Below are positions 34,001 to 49,000 of a stretch of DNA of 64,000 bases, piece after piece. Source of the DNA: Platynereis dumerilii. Its lineage: Eukaryota > Annelida > Polychaeta > Phyllodocida > Nereididae. The notes under the pieces were generated by a model, which was given only the letters and a program-made list of their open reading frames with translations, had not been told where the DNA came from and searched no databases. The translations under genes and the position numbers were made by a program. Positions within the stretch are counted from its first letter, which is position 1. Each line of letters begins with the position of its first letter. The stretch spans positions 137,121,138 to 137,185,137 of the forward strand of contig JAPTHN010000001.1 in NCBI GenBank assembly GCA_026936325.1. Reading direction: 5' to 3'.

Positions 34001-37000
34001 ATTATACCATTCGACACCTCTGTCAGCCAATCACATGCCAGTATTGCAGGGAAATAATTCCCATATTCTTTGTTTCCCAGTTATCCTCTCATGTTTGACT
34101 GTTTCAGTGTTTGTCTCATGGTATAAGCCGGTTATTCACTATGGGATCAGGAATATGTGTTTATCACACCTCGGGCTAAAGCCCTCAGGTGATAAATCAC
34201 ATATTCCCTCTGCCGTGGTAAATAACCTATTGTTATGTTTGAGTGTTTTCTCATGGTATAAGCCGGTTATTCGCAATGAAAATGTGTTTATCACTAAGCC
34301 AGTTATTGACAATGGGATCATGAAAATGTGTTTATCACTAAAGTCTTCGTTGGATAAATCACTTATCCCCTCTCCCGGGGTGAATAACATTTATAGGCCT
34401 ATATACCAATGTTTATTTTCTGTCTGTTTGCTCTTTCAATTATTTTCTTTAGAAAATTACTAACATTTATTTAAATCATGCATGTGTAACGCCATGGAAA
34501 AAGCTTACAAAAGGATTAGAACATTCATTAAACTTCAGAGATTGTTGAGCCTCTCAGCATGGTGAGAGCAAACTAACCCTGTATTGGGACGATAAATCAA
34601 GCCTCTCAGGGCCTTATTAATGTTATTATCATGATTAGGGCCTATTATCAAATGGGCAAATGATGAATGGTGGCAGACCTGTGTCAAGGACCAATGATAC
34701 ATTTTTTGCATGCTAGTTTGACTTTCAGTGATGTCACTGATTTTCCTACTAAAAAATTATTAGTCGAACTAATAGAAAGAGAAATCTGTGATAAAAAAAC
34801 TAAATTGATGTATATAAATGCACTACTCGAATCGCTTAAATGACATTTTACACAACCTCATTATTCAGCAAAAAGTATCTGAAGAAAAGAGAGGCTATAC
34901 AGGGGAAGTATCCCCTTCCAAGTGCCTTACATCAGTATATCAGTATATCAGTACATCAGTATATCAGTATATCAGTATATTCATGATGAATCCTGACTGC
35001 CTATGTCAAGATGGGAGTATCTTACTTGCCTCAGCATAGAGCTCTGAAAATTCATTTCAAGGCTCCCTTTGACTGAAACAATTCAGTTTCCTCTTCGACC
35101 TGGCATGATCTGTTTTACAGACTACTTGTCACACATTGTAACCATTAGGATTGTTGAAACAACAAATCTGCTTAAAGAGGACCCGATGGGCCTGAGAGGA
35201 TCCTGAAATAAAACAGCAATTGCACTACAAAGGAAGTGGAGGCGTGTGTAGAATACTTGAGCATTTGAACTGTGAGAGGTCTGGGAAGTTTTGGATTTGT
35301 TTTAATTGTATTGGGTATATATAGACACCTCTAAACGGCAACGACATAACACAGTGCTGCTGAGTATTGTGTGCACAAAATGTCTAAAAATTGTGAATAA
35401 GTTGAGCAAGAAAGGTGGAAATTCCTAGAAATAATCCAATGAAATGTTAACTCAAGCAGAAATGTGTCTAAAACCATCTCCATATACTTGCACTGCACAG
35501 AGACTGCTTTTAGTTTGTGTTACGGCTTGTATTTCTTTGTAGGCTGTATATATATTTATACAATCAAAGCATTTCAGATTTCAATTAGTGAAATTGTGCC
35601 ACCAATGGGTGTAAAATCAGGCTGCCTGCCAACAAATAGATCTGTTGATACTTTGTATAGCAGTATTATTTTGCTGTTCTATCTTGAAATTGAATACGTA
35701 TAAGGGATTTTTGAGTGTGGGTGGATTCCCTGGAGCATAAGTGTGAAAGGTCCTTTATTGGTCATGACGTGTTGCCTGCTGTTTTGAACTCTTTGAATAA
35801 TTCATCTATATAAGAGACAACTTGAGCAGCTCATTATATTCATCCATCAGCCCTAGAGAATGCCTTTTATAAAACCCTTTGCTTTCGAAACTGCTTTTAT
35901 GTCAAAGTATATATTGCCTTTCATTTGCTGCAGATAATACAACAATGCATGAAAATCTCAAATTAGGCTCATGCATATGCAGTTGATTGAATGTGTCTGA
36001 TGTCTCTTGTAGGGGGCGGGTTAGTCTGTTCCAAAGCTGACTGTACAAAGATTAGTGAGCCAGTGGAACAGTCTGGGGGATGAGTTAGCTCAGTTGGTAG
36101 CAGACTAGGTTGCCGATAGCCTGGTCCCAGGTTTTATTCTAGCTCTTGATTGAATATGATGTGACACTATAGGTGGCAGCACATATATTGTAAGGCTGTG
36201 AGTCTGGCACATGCTCCAATTAATTCAGGGATGTCCAGGGTCTTTCAGTTGCCCAAACCAGAACTTTGGATACAATCCTCCTCCATTTTAGATAAGGTCC
36301 TATGGGTTCAGATCATGTGTTCTGCCTCTGTTTCGGTTACTGTTTTGGTACTGGTTTCTTGGTTCATGTCTATTTTGTTTGGTTCAAGTTGCGCTCCCAC
36401 GTCCTCACAAGCCACACTGTAAAATTTAATTTTGAATCAGCTTATATGATTGAGTGAGATGGTTGCACAATTTTTTTTGAGCTAATACAGCTTGTTGTTT
36501 TAAGTTATGAAAATGGGCAGATTATCATAACAACAAGAGTTTGTCCATTGTCATAACTTAAAACAACAAGCTATGATAGCTCAAAGGAATTGTGCAACCA
36601 TCTCACTCAATCATTTAAGCTGACTCACCATTTCAAATTTTGCAGTAAAAAATGTCGGGACAAAATTGGTTTTTTAGATTCAAAATGGTTTTTTGAAAAA
36701 CCAAATTTCAATGCAAAACCAACACGGATTTAAAAAAAAATCCATGTTTGTTTTTTGCATTGAAATTTGTTTTTTCAAAAGACCATTTTGAATCTAAAAA
36801 ACCAATTTTGTCTGAAATTTTGCAGCGCATAGGATTCAAAGACAACTGCAAAAACCATTTGGTGACAAAAGAACTGGTTGTGTCGCCTTAACTATGTTGG
36901 AAAGCAGTTTCAATTATTCTTCGACCCATCACTGTGTCCTCCTAATGTCCATCCTAATTACGTGTCTTTTTTTGTGCATGTTTTGAGCTTTTGAATGAAT

Positions 37001-40000
37001 GTGGGTGTCAAGTGATTGATCCAATATAAACTGTCAACTCCTGCTGTGTTAATATCCATCTTGTCAATAACACATGTATATGTAGATTATTTATTCACAG
37101 AAAGTAGAGTAATGATATTGAACAAATAAAGGCGATTCGTCTACATCATTGGGTCTGCATCACTACCAGCGAGAATGAACTGATGAATTTTCATCAGCTC
37201 TTTAATTTTTGAGAAACAAAAGTCCTTATAACTTACCTCTCTGTTTTGGAGGAATTTCTGGAACAGTTTTGGAGTGGGCAGAGGGGGATACCTGGTGGAC
37301 TGAGCCACATCAACTTCTGTAATTCTTATCTTCTGGGGATAGATTATGGATACGCTGCAGTTTCGCCTCATCCCAAAATTGCTTATGGTCATCGTTCCAG
37401 CTTCATACATGGAAACGACATTACAAGCTGAAAGAAAAGAAAATCCAATGATTAGATAAAAATAAAAAGTTTGCATTTAAGCTTTTTGTAACATCTGACA
37501 GCCTGATACTTCGTAAAAAATCTGACTTTTCCAAATTTATAGGTGAATTTTGAAAAGTTAGGAACATGGCTGCAAAAAGCGGGGAATTTTGGAAATCTCG
37601 ATGGAAATTTTGGAAGATTTTACACAATTTTCAAAAACACTACGATTACAGTTAATAGACTTGTTCATGAGTGTCAATGCTTCTGGTGAAATAGAATTCT
37701 CTGAGAAATCAAAACCCAAACGTAACTCCACTCATGAAAACAGACTCAGAAATAAATGTAAAGAACATCTTGCTGATAGATGGAATAATATCCTTTTACA
37801 CATAAGTAGACCTACATTACTTAACAATTCTGAGATTTACACCCACTTGGAAAAGGCAGATGGTGAACTATATGCAATGACACAAATTAGTTCTTATTAA
37901 CTGTATTTCATTTGTGGCTGAATTGCATATATATGGGCTTATTGTGATAGTGAGTGGTTGTAGTTAATAGTGAGTGGTTGCAGTTAATTATATTTTAACA
38001 TACGGTTTCTTATGTCGTGTAGGCCTTCACCAGAAATTATCAAGACCACATGGTGTTTTCTTGGTTTATTTTTTTGATTGAGATTCATTTAGATGCAATA
38101 TAATAATGTAATTTTTGCTCTTTGAAAAGTTTGTTATGTTGACTTTGTAATGATAAAGCATGTTATGCAATGAAAGGTAATTGTTTTTCTTATGCAATGA
38201 CAATTTTAGAAATTGCATTAAACATTATATTATCCGGATGATTCAGAGTTAATGAGTATTTTCCATATATGGAAAACACCAGAGTTTCAAAACGCCACAT
38301 TTTACTCTCTACAATTCCAATTTGTCTTTTGTGAATTATTTCATTGATACAAAATATAGATCAAAAAGCAATATGGATATGAGTTTTTGGAAAACGGGTT
38401 AACACATTTGACCTTTGAAGTATAGCATTTCTGTAGAATCGATTCATCAGTTAAAAAACGGTTGGAAGTAGAACAGATAGAAAATATTTCATATAAGATT
38501 TTCCATTGTGTCTACACTCTGTAGGTCCTGTTTATGTTTCTGGGCATGAATCCAACACCGAGTTTCATTTAGCAAAGTTTGTGATAATTCAGCAGAAATG
38601 TGATCTAAGCAAAATTCCAACGTTGTCCATTTCATAAAATTCTGTATATTTTATATCTTATCCCTGTCTTTTTAAAATAGAAAGATTTGTTGGGTTCCTT
38701 TATATATGTATATTATGAGTAATATCATATAATGTTGCAGGGTAAGATAGGGCAAGAAATGTTGGGCAAGAAATGTTCTTCTTCTTGAGTTATTCTCAGA
38801 GGCTCAACTTCAAGCCTCAAGGTAACCAGGAGTTAACCCAGAGTACCATGGACAGTTGATGAGAGCCATGTTTTTAGCTGACCTCATGTTATGTAATAAC
38901 TAAAATATTTTCCCAGTAACCCCAAAAAAAAAAAAGATGAGTTATAGGAGTTAACCACTTTAGGATAACCCATGTTAAGCATTGATATACAATCTGGCAC
39001 CGTATTGAAAATGACCAGTCTTGGAGGTGCAGGAGCATCCGGTTGTTCATGGGATATCACAATTTTATATGTACAGCTTTGCTGCAATACGTCAGAACAA
39101 ATGATTGTAATGTGCATGGATATCTGCTCTCATCAACTGTCCATGGTACTCTTGGTTAACTCCTGCTGGTTACATTGAGCCTCCGAGGAGACCTCAAGAA
39201 GCACCTTGTGTATTCAATCTGTTATATTGCACAATTACAAGTTATGACTGGAGGCCATATTGTGGTCAAACAAAGTGATAATGGACATTACAGCATACGT
39301 CAAAATGACTGATCAATGCCAACTTGATTGTTTGAGTAGCCTGAGGTTGTCATATTTTCGAGGTATTTATTGGGTCTGCCAGCTCTGCTGAGCAGGCCTA
39401 TTGTGATGCACCAGATTATCCTGTGTGTGACTCTGTGCACCACATCCTGTTAAAACTGCGCACTGTATGGATCTGTTTATTTGCAGTACGCTTTCTCGTG
39501 ACACACTAAAAGCTCTTTTAGGTTGGCAGACCTACATATGCACTCTCTGAGTGTTTGTTCTTGTTTGGATTATAACAGCCCGACAGACCTTCTAATTGGC
39601 TGTGAAACTAACTGTACATGTCTTGCTAAAGCATATAGCTACGTCCACATGGGTCTCTCAACCAATAGCAGTACTCATTTTATGCACACATCAAATTGTA
39701 GGCAAATCAGTCCTTTTGGCTTCAGCTGTGATGACGGTTGAGTTGTGCTGATCCTTGTATATTGGCGCTGTACATCAACATAAGGAAAGAACAAGTTCAC
39801 AAGAGCTTCAGTAGGAAATCAACGTATTTGGCAACAGTTACTGGCCATTGTTCGCTTTGATTCTGGATATGGTATATGCCTGGAAAATTGCTAATATGTG
39901 GCTGGAACCCTGTGGAACATGTTACCAATCGGATATCTGTGCACTTCTTCTCGAGAATTACATGTTAATCAGGTCTGGGCAATATTGGCACTGTCTCTCT

Positions 40001-43000
40001 AGATCTTTTAGCTTCTCTTTATTATATATATATACAGAGCATATATGTACATATATTTTAAGGATATTCTTTAGTCAACCAGGTGGTAGAACACCACAAT
40101 TATTTCAGGCTGGGGTTTGCACCCTTATTATTTTCCGCAAGTAAAATATTGTGGCCTTGATTGTTACTTGTTAGAGAGTGAAATTTTCTTTTAAACATTA
40201 ACTTTCTTTTTAGTGTAAAATCCAGTATTCTAAACCCTTATTCCTAAAAAATATAATTTATGTATTCCAAAAACTTTTAATAATTTTGTCATTGTATCAT
40301 GTAGGCCTATTTGATCATATTCTTGTAGTGTCTCAAAATCGTATTTCAAATCCTTGTGTTAAATTGCACGTGACAGTACAATGCACATTTCTCATAAATT
40401 GCCATCCACATTGATGGAAAAAATATTGAACTAGAAATACAGCATTTAGAATGATTAATTAATTATTAAAATGAAGCTAATGATAATAATCCTCCTCATA
40501 TAGTTTCTTAGCAAAATTCAAACAGCCGCAGGGTTTGTGGTAGCTTGCTACTGGAAATAGTTTCTGCTCTGAAACTAATGTGTGAGCAACATTACCCTGT
40601 CATCAGGTGTATGCCTCAGGCTGGTCCTCCTACTCGTGTGCTGAATAAACTAACATTACTATCATTAAACTAAATTAAGCTGTTGCAGTTCTCCGTCCAC
40701 ACAAACCACTTTAATATAGCAACTAATGTCAAGTTCACTATGGCATGCAGTATGTAAGCTTATGTATACATTGAATGTACTTGTAATGCCACCATTAGAG
40801 CCAGTGCTGTGTCCTGTTTATTTTAAGAAACTTTACAGAATGGTGATTGGCTACATGACTGTTGAATTTAAGGTTGAAACTTCAAGCTCTAGAAATAGCC
40901 ACAGGCAGTTTTGAACTTGACTGATACCCATGCATTGGATGTCTTTGAAAAGTTTGTAATAGCTAAAATATCAAAGCTGTGGAAATTGGTACCATGGTGG
41001 AGACCACAGACTCGTTGCAGAATTGATTGTAGTATTATACTATTTAATATTACAGCAATGTGGTTGACAAGCTTTGTCCATGTCTGTGTGGAGAGCTATT
41101 TAGGTAATTAACACTCCCACCCATCAAAAAAGCTTCATCTATACACAGAAGAGGTAATTGTACAGTACCGGCAACTGGCTGCCTACCAAACCCTACCGAA
41201 TCCTGCTGGACCGGCCTGGACCGGTCTGGACCGAACCGGCTAAAATGGAGTATCAGGGAACCTCGGCCAAACATTTTGCCAAGTGTACCCCATACGCATT
41301 TCTCTCTGAGTATGTATTTTCCGCCCTTGTCCTTTAGTTTTTCATTAACGTCACAAGATAATAATTGAATGAAGGGTATACTTACGTTGCATATTCTTGA
41401 TAAAGGAGATCGTGACGGAGAAACCCTGACCCGGACTGGGTATTCGCGATTGTATAAGAGCCACATTTTGTGAAGATACATAGATTTCTTCGGTCCGCCT
41501 TTGACCACACAGCGTTGAGTATCTGTCTTCTAAAGGAATTTCTGAGTCAAATTCACTTGGAAAAAACTGGCCCTGTGCCTCCCAGCCATCCACGACCTGA
41601 AGAAAATAATTATATTAAGTTATGAAAGTTGTATTATTGAATTGAATTACTCAAAACGCACTTTTTAAAAAGTCAAATTAACATATATATATGTATACGA
41701 TAGCTTTAGTGACTCTGCACTGTCCCATAGGGGCCGAGTTGTGGCGCAGAAACGATCTAACCGCCCGCCGCCCATCCATCCATCCGTCCGTCCGCCCACC
41801 CGCCTGCTTGGTGTAAGGACAACATTTTACCTAAATGATCACAATACTTTCTTCGAACTTAGTTTGCTGAAGGTAAAAACTCTCTCCCTGCACCCAAATC
41901 AGATCCATAGAGTAGCGCGGGGCATGCAGCCCCCCTTAACTTCGAGGTGCGATTAGACCTACTTTTTGTGGTCGATTATTTGAATGCTTATGCTGTCAGG
42001 AAGGGATCACTTGACTTTACTTATAACTAGTGAAACGAATGTCTACCAATTTTAAAAAAGGAGTTACGGCCCTTTTTGTAAAAAATTAAAATGGCCTTCT
42101 TACCCCGCCCATCGGGCAAGAAGCCCCCCTATTATAGTCCTATGGCAATTTTTTTGCGAGCGCATTCAGCTTGAAAGTTATTTCTCGGGGTTCTTCTATC
42201 ATTTTTAAGGCGTTCTATTCACTTTTTCTGAATTTCAGAATTTTTCTGGTCATACATTTATTTTTTAATATTTTTTGCCCTTTTTCAATTTCGGCCAACA
42301 TTTTTTCTATTTCAATTAGCTATTCTATCAAGATTTAAGGTAAAGTACACATTATTAAATGGTTCCTGAAGCAGCTTCGAGGCCTCAGTGAAGGGGGCCC
42401 CATGCCCCATACCATGTGGGGCCTCTCGCCCCAAACCCACATATTTTAATTTGACCTCTATATTTTAAGGTAAAATGCAAAAAACATGATCCAAATCATA
42501 TTTATGTGATGGTTATAAAGTGAAGCAATGCAGATATCCATTATACTTTTTAAAATTTCCAAAGTTATTTCTGACAACCACTTTCAAAGAATTAATCAAA
42601 GTTACAAAAACCATGCACCTTTTTTTGTTTCTTTAATTACGACTATGGTTTGGTGCTGAATGCCTTGAAAATTTGTGACGTCACCTAAAAAGCCTCTAGC
42701 TTCAATCCTATCAATAAGAAAAAACACCAAAAATGTAAGTTTAGATATAACCCTGGGGGGGCTTCTCACCTAACCCGGGCTTCTTGCCCCGACCCACTCT
42801 ATATACAAACATGTACCAGCTATATACCCTAACCCAACTCACTGACCAGTAATTGTGTTGGTATTGGGGAACTGGTGAGCTTGAGAACACCATGTGCTTT
42901 TCTAACTTCTAATTTACTAGGTTTATCCACCATGGCACCATGTAGTGATAGCCGATGCTTATACATAGGCCATAATTTAACCTTAATTTAACCACAACTG

Positions 43001-46000
43001 CACTATGATTATAAGGAGAAAAGAAAGAAGCACCCACGGCCTGACCTTTGAATTCGCTTTGATGACAGGTCATTTTCGGGCTTAATGACCCAATTTGACT
43101 GAATACATCAACATTAATGCATGGAAAGCTATAATGACAGCAATTTTGACTGACTTCTCAGAACTGGTGGGAGGATGGCGAAGAAACACTCTTGAGTGCA
43201 AGTGAGAAAAAAATATGGGAGTTTGAATTTTAATAAATTGCTTTGTGTGAAGATTCAGTTCTGAAAAAGGACTTACTAATTTTTGATTTTTAATCCCTCT
43301 TTAGATTAGTGCCAGGTCTGTCTGGCTTAAGGATTAACCTCAATTAATCAGGATTTTGTAACGCAGTGACAATCCTGGTTATCTTGCCAATTAATACCAC
43401 ATCTTGGGTCAGAATTGTGCATGGTGGCTAATTATGAATGAAAATAGAATTAAATCTTAATGCGACTGACCTTAAAATGTCATGTAATTTGGGAACAATG
43501 TCAATGTCATTATGCAAAAATTCGTTACGAGGAAGTGAGCGTATTGGTGACACTTATCAGAGTTGATTTTTGAACTTGGTTGAGAGATTTGATCTTTTTC
43601 GTCTAACCTACTTTCCCAAATCTGGGCCACTTTTTTCCTAATACTGGTAGTTTCCCGGGGAAAAAAAATCAGAAGGTATACGGGAAAATATGACTAAATC
43701 GGGGTGGGGGAAGAAGTAATATGTACTTTTGGGGGAATATGTAGAATTTAGAGGGAAAATGTGTGATTTAGAGGGAAAGTATGACATTCACCAAGGAGGA
43801 CCTCTTCAAAATTTAAAGGGAAGTATTATTATATTACCTAAGTCCTGTATCAAATAATTAGTGGAAAGTTATTTTCAATAAAGATTGAAAAGTTGCCAAA
43901 AGAAGCACTAATGTCCTGGTTCACTACAACACAAACATGTAATTTCACAAGGAACAAAATAGATGATTGTTCTTACCGCAACCAGTCCGCCTCTGTGGCA
44001 CTGCACATTGAAGTGGGTGAATTCGATTTTGACAAGCTGGTCTGGCTTTGCAATAACATACAGGCCACAGACCTGATTCGATCCCAGCGATTCATATACA
44101 TAGTGGCCTTCCTCTCCAACCATTTGAACACAACCTGAAATGAAAGAAAGAGGTTTAGCATACTTTGAAAGCAATAATTGTGGGTTTCAAGCTCCGAAAG
44201 ACACTATTTGTATAATATATATAGACTCGGACTCTTTCAGCCACTCAGTTTCTGAGGGACATTTCTACCATGACCCACCGATCACAATTGCTGAATATTA
44301 AAGTTTATGAGAAAAGGTAAAATAGATTCTTGAGCTCCTCAAAAGTTCAATTTGATTTTAGACTTGAATAGACAGTTTCAACCATCAAAATAATGATTAG
44401 AACTATCTGTAAAAGTAGTGAATCTTTTACTTATCCTGGGACAAAGAAACTTGTGAACTAAATCAAACATTAAAAAACACACCAAGCAAGCTGATTTATA
44501 AATCACATGGTGGAGGGGAATTTACAGAATCGTCTTAGTAAATAAATGCCAACTCCACAATAGTGAAGAATTAGTTTTTGTTGTTAAAGAAACACGAAGT
44601 TTTGACTTACCTATAAGTTCATTGCTTTTTGCACCTAGCCGCTTTGCCAAGTGGAGCCTTTTCTGCAAACAGGAATGGTTTTATTCAGTTATATATCAAA
44701 ACACGTCACTGTGTACTGTTTGCTGTCTGCCAAATGACCCAATTAAGCATATAATCTTAAATTTTTGAAAAGAAACCAAGTTGAGTGTAGTATAACATAG
44801 CCAGTATGGATATTGTATATTGCAACATTTTGAACATTTAGCTAGTGTACTAGTGTCCATGTATCTAGCACATTGCTAGTGTACATGAAAAATCTTGCAC
44901 TTCTGTAGATGCACTATCTATAGCACATTTGTCTCCATGAAAGATCCAGCATCTACACGACCGCAAGACATTGCATGTAAAGACATGCACTAAAATTTTA
45001 CTAAAACTTCCTCAAATCCAAGAAAACTTAACTAATTGATTTCAAATTTCTTATGTGCATTACTTATACATTAGACAGCATAGGTAGGCCTACTGGTTAT
45101 TATATTAAACAACATTTGTTGTTTGCTTTTAAGGCTAAATTGAGCAAAAGTTCAACAAAAACGTCCCTTAATTGGGTCCTGGCGTGTAAACAAATTCAAA
45201 ATGAAATGCATTGTTTAAAAAAAGCCATGTTGCATGGACGTGTCTGCATATATCATTAAGCCTATGTGATGTGGAATCGCATAACACCGCTGTGAAATTT
45301 CAGATGCAGCTAGTTAGAATTATCTAGCACACTTGTTGCAATGTCATAGGAACAGTGTGCAAATGGAAACTGTCTTTTGGCAAATTTCATTAATATCAAA
45401 CCACGCTCTGCAACAATACTGAATACATGAATATCAGTGCTAATCGAATTTGATTGCAGGGAATACGTAAGAAGCTGAAGACACTCAAGAATATTCATCA
45501 GTTAAGATGAACCATTGTCCACTGCTAGGTACACTTTGGCTCAATCATGTAAGTCAAGACACAACGTAATGGACAATAGGCATTGGTTACTACTGGTTAG
45601 TGCATGCCAAAACCTGATGGATTTTGTCAAGCACAGCTCTTAGTATAAATAACATGGGGCCCTGTATGCATTGCATACTCTGGAATGAGTGGATTCATTG
45701 TGCAATTTATACCGATACAGCGATCTTTATTAAAGCAGATATGGATTTTGGTATTTGTTTTGGTCTAAAATAATCATGTCTGTTGATATTGTCTCAAGTA
45801 ACTCTGCCTGTTTCTATGGACGGTTGAGAGTTCAGAAAGCATGACATACTAAAACCATTTCTGAACCTGTGCCTATGACCTATGCAGTGACAAAACACTC
45901 TGGAACATGGCATGGAATTCTTTTGCTTTTCTGTGTACATGATATGTGATTAAACTCTCAGAGAAACCTTCATTGAACGAAGGAGATACAAGAAGGCAAA

Positions 46001-49000
46001 TCCAGAGATGTGGAACCCCTTCTCCGTTTGAATGGCAAACCAAAACTAAAGCCTCTTAATGTCATACTCCCAGGCAGAACTTTGTCTTGACAGGGTGCTT
46101 CAGGTAGTTATCATGAAATTCCATGTCAGACTAAATGAAGCGTTCGTTTCCTTGTCCTCCTCTGGTTAAGCATAAAGACTTAAAGAGGGAATGACCTGTA
46201 AATAAATAGGCCAGTGCAAACTAGGCTAGTAGTCCAGTACTGCCTTTCCAAATCTCATGGATTTCTGACCTTTGTCTATTAACTAATTACATTTTTATTA
46301 TTTTCTTTTTTTGTTATATATTTCTTTCTTCATTATTGTGTGAAAATGTGACAATCTGATCTGAGCATTCAGTATTTCACTAAATTCACACAAAAAAATT
46401 CATAGATTAAAAATAAGTGCCAACAATAATAATAGTTCATATATAATATGAGCTCTGTTGAGTACTGCTTAGTGTGGTTTTCCTTACTGGTTTGGCAAAA
46501 TGGAAGATTGTTATATATGTTGAATTTGTGTCAATGTTCCACTAAGTGAAAAAATAAAAATAAATTCAAACTGGCAATGCTCAGTCTAGTCTTGGATATG
46601 AGTTACCTGTAAATCTAGAGTGGGTCGGGGCAAGAAGCCCGGGTTAGGTGAGAAGCCCCCCCAGGGTTATATCTAAACTTACATTTTCGGTGCTTTTTCT
46701 TATTGATAGAATTAAAGCTAGTGGCTTTTTAGGTGACGTCACAAATTTTCAAGGCATTCAGCACCAAACCATAGTCGTAATTAAAGAAACAAAAAAAGGT
46801 GCATGGTTTTTGTACTTTGATTAATTCTTTGAAAGTGGTTGTCAGAAATAACTTTGGAAATTTTTAAAAGTATAATGGATATCTGCATTGCTTCACTTTA
46901 TGACCATCACATAAATATGATTTGGATCATGTTTTTTGCATTTTAGCTCAAAATATAGAGGTCAAATTAAAATATGTGGGTTTGGGGCGAGAGGCCCCAT
47001 ATGGTATGGGGCATGGGGCCCCCTTCACTGAGGCCTCGAAGCTGCTTCCGCAACCATTTAATAATGTTTACTTTACCTTAAATCTTGATAGAATAGCTAA
47101 TTAAAATAGAAAAAAATTTGGCCGAAATTGAAAAAGGGCAAAAAATATATAAAAACTAAATGCATGAACAGAAAAATTCTGAAATTCAGAAAAAGTTAAT
47201 AGAATGCCTTAAAAATGATAGAAGAACCCCAAGAAATAACTTTCAAGCTGAATGCGCTGGCAAAAAAAATTGCCATAGGATTATAATAGGGGGGCTTCTT
47301 GCCCGATGGGTGGGGTAAGAAGGCCATTTTAATTTTTTTACGAAAAGGGCCGTAACTCCTTTATTAAAATTGGTAGACATTCGTTTCACTAGTTATAAGT
47401 AGAGTCAAGTGATCCCTTCCTGACAGCATAAGCATTCAAATAATCGACCACAAAAAGTAGGTCAAATCGCATCTCGAAGTTAAGGGGGGCTGCATGCCCC
47501 GCGCTACTCTATATAATTACAGTCACTATGTTCACATATTAGGCTAGAAAATTGAATTTCCAAGCATTTTATAACAGAAAGACGAGCATCCTTGGCCTAC
47601 AAGCAGTTCATGTTATTTTTAATTTTTTCCAGCTTTCCAAAATCTGCAATGCTCTATTTATTGAGATATGAGAGTTTTTAGGCAATGACTTTTACAAATT
47701 AAACCCACCATTTTCTTGACAAATTAAACCTACGTTTTTCCTGACAAATTAAACCTACATTTTTCCTGTCATGCTTTCAAATTTGGAGCAACCGCAACAG
47801 AAACTTTTGGTAAAATTAAGTTGTCTGCCTCTTATCATCTTAAAAATTATATTATTCGGAATTTGAGATAAAGGAGATAATTGAAAGTGATTTTTGTAAC
47901 AATATGAAACGATGATATTGTAGATAGGCACTCCTTCAAAACAACATTTTTGTTAGAGAGTGCTAAATTATTTTCCCATCACATGTTGACCGATTTTTTT
48001 AATCAAACTTACAATTGAATAGACAATCATCATCATCATCATACTATAAATTCATGGATGCTTTACGCTACTCCTCCCAAACTACTCATTGCTTAGCCAT
48101 AAAAACTTGCAAGCACCTTATGTACTTTCACTTCCTACAACAACCTTATATGGGTTTCGTCCCTTAAACTTGTAATTAATTTTTTATTCACAATTTTTTT
48201 GTTCACAATTTTTACCACATTCCACGGGTGCTATGCTAGTTCCCTAAAATGTATGGGTATATTACTCTACATCAATATCTTCAGCACATCTTTCAAATTT
48301 GAAAGGTTGAGGAGCCCTAAAGCTATAATTATACAAATATAAAATGTTTTCTCCCTCTTGCCTCATGCTCAAAACTATCTCTTTGTCTATCTCACTTCTT
48401 GATCTTGGAAACAGGAAATTTATCAAAAACGTGTGAAAGTGTCCAGTTTTAATGAGAAAAAAGTTGGTTAATAGTTGTTGGAATTAATTATCTTTTAAAT
48501 TACAGCATAGGATCCATTTTGGGACATCTCACAAACCTTGGTGGAGTCAACAAAAAACACTGAACATCTCTGAAAGATTGCTGCATTTAGTAGCTAAATC
48601 ACACAATATTAATTTGTGAAGAGAAAAAATAATCTAACCATGCATACTTTAAACAAAGATAAAACGATTTATTTATTTAAATACTAATTTTTCAAAAATA
48701 CAAACAAGAGCCACAGGCTATTTGAGCCGATTTGAAACCATTAGAAAAAAATACTCCCCTGACATTACGTACAATTTAGGTTTGATCAACATCATGTCTG
48801 TAATGTTTGCAAATAAACCTTTAATGTTATGTCTGGTACACTGTAACTCTTACAAGCAATTTCAAAATTATAGACACTGAGCCTGAATGTGAAATATTTT
48901 CTAGGACATGGTATTCTATAGGGCAGAGGGATGTCACTTTGTTATGTCATTTTCCCCATAGAATACATGTCCTTAAAAAGGCATATTCACTATGTGCAAA

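Noticed and set aside
36076-36150. Functional tRNA gene
   Set aside because: A good A box, but the B box and acceptor stem do not fit; kept only as a tRNA-like repeat.
37589-37900. 103-codon plus-strand frame in CRHBP intron 4
   Set aside because: No recognised domain; most likely chance.
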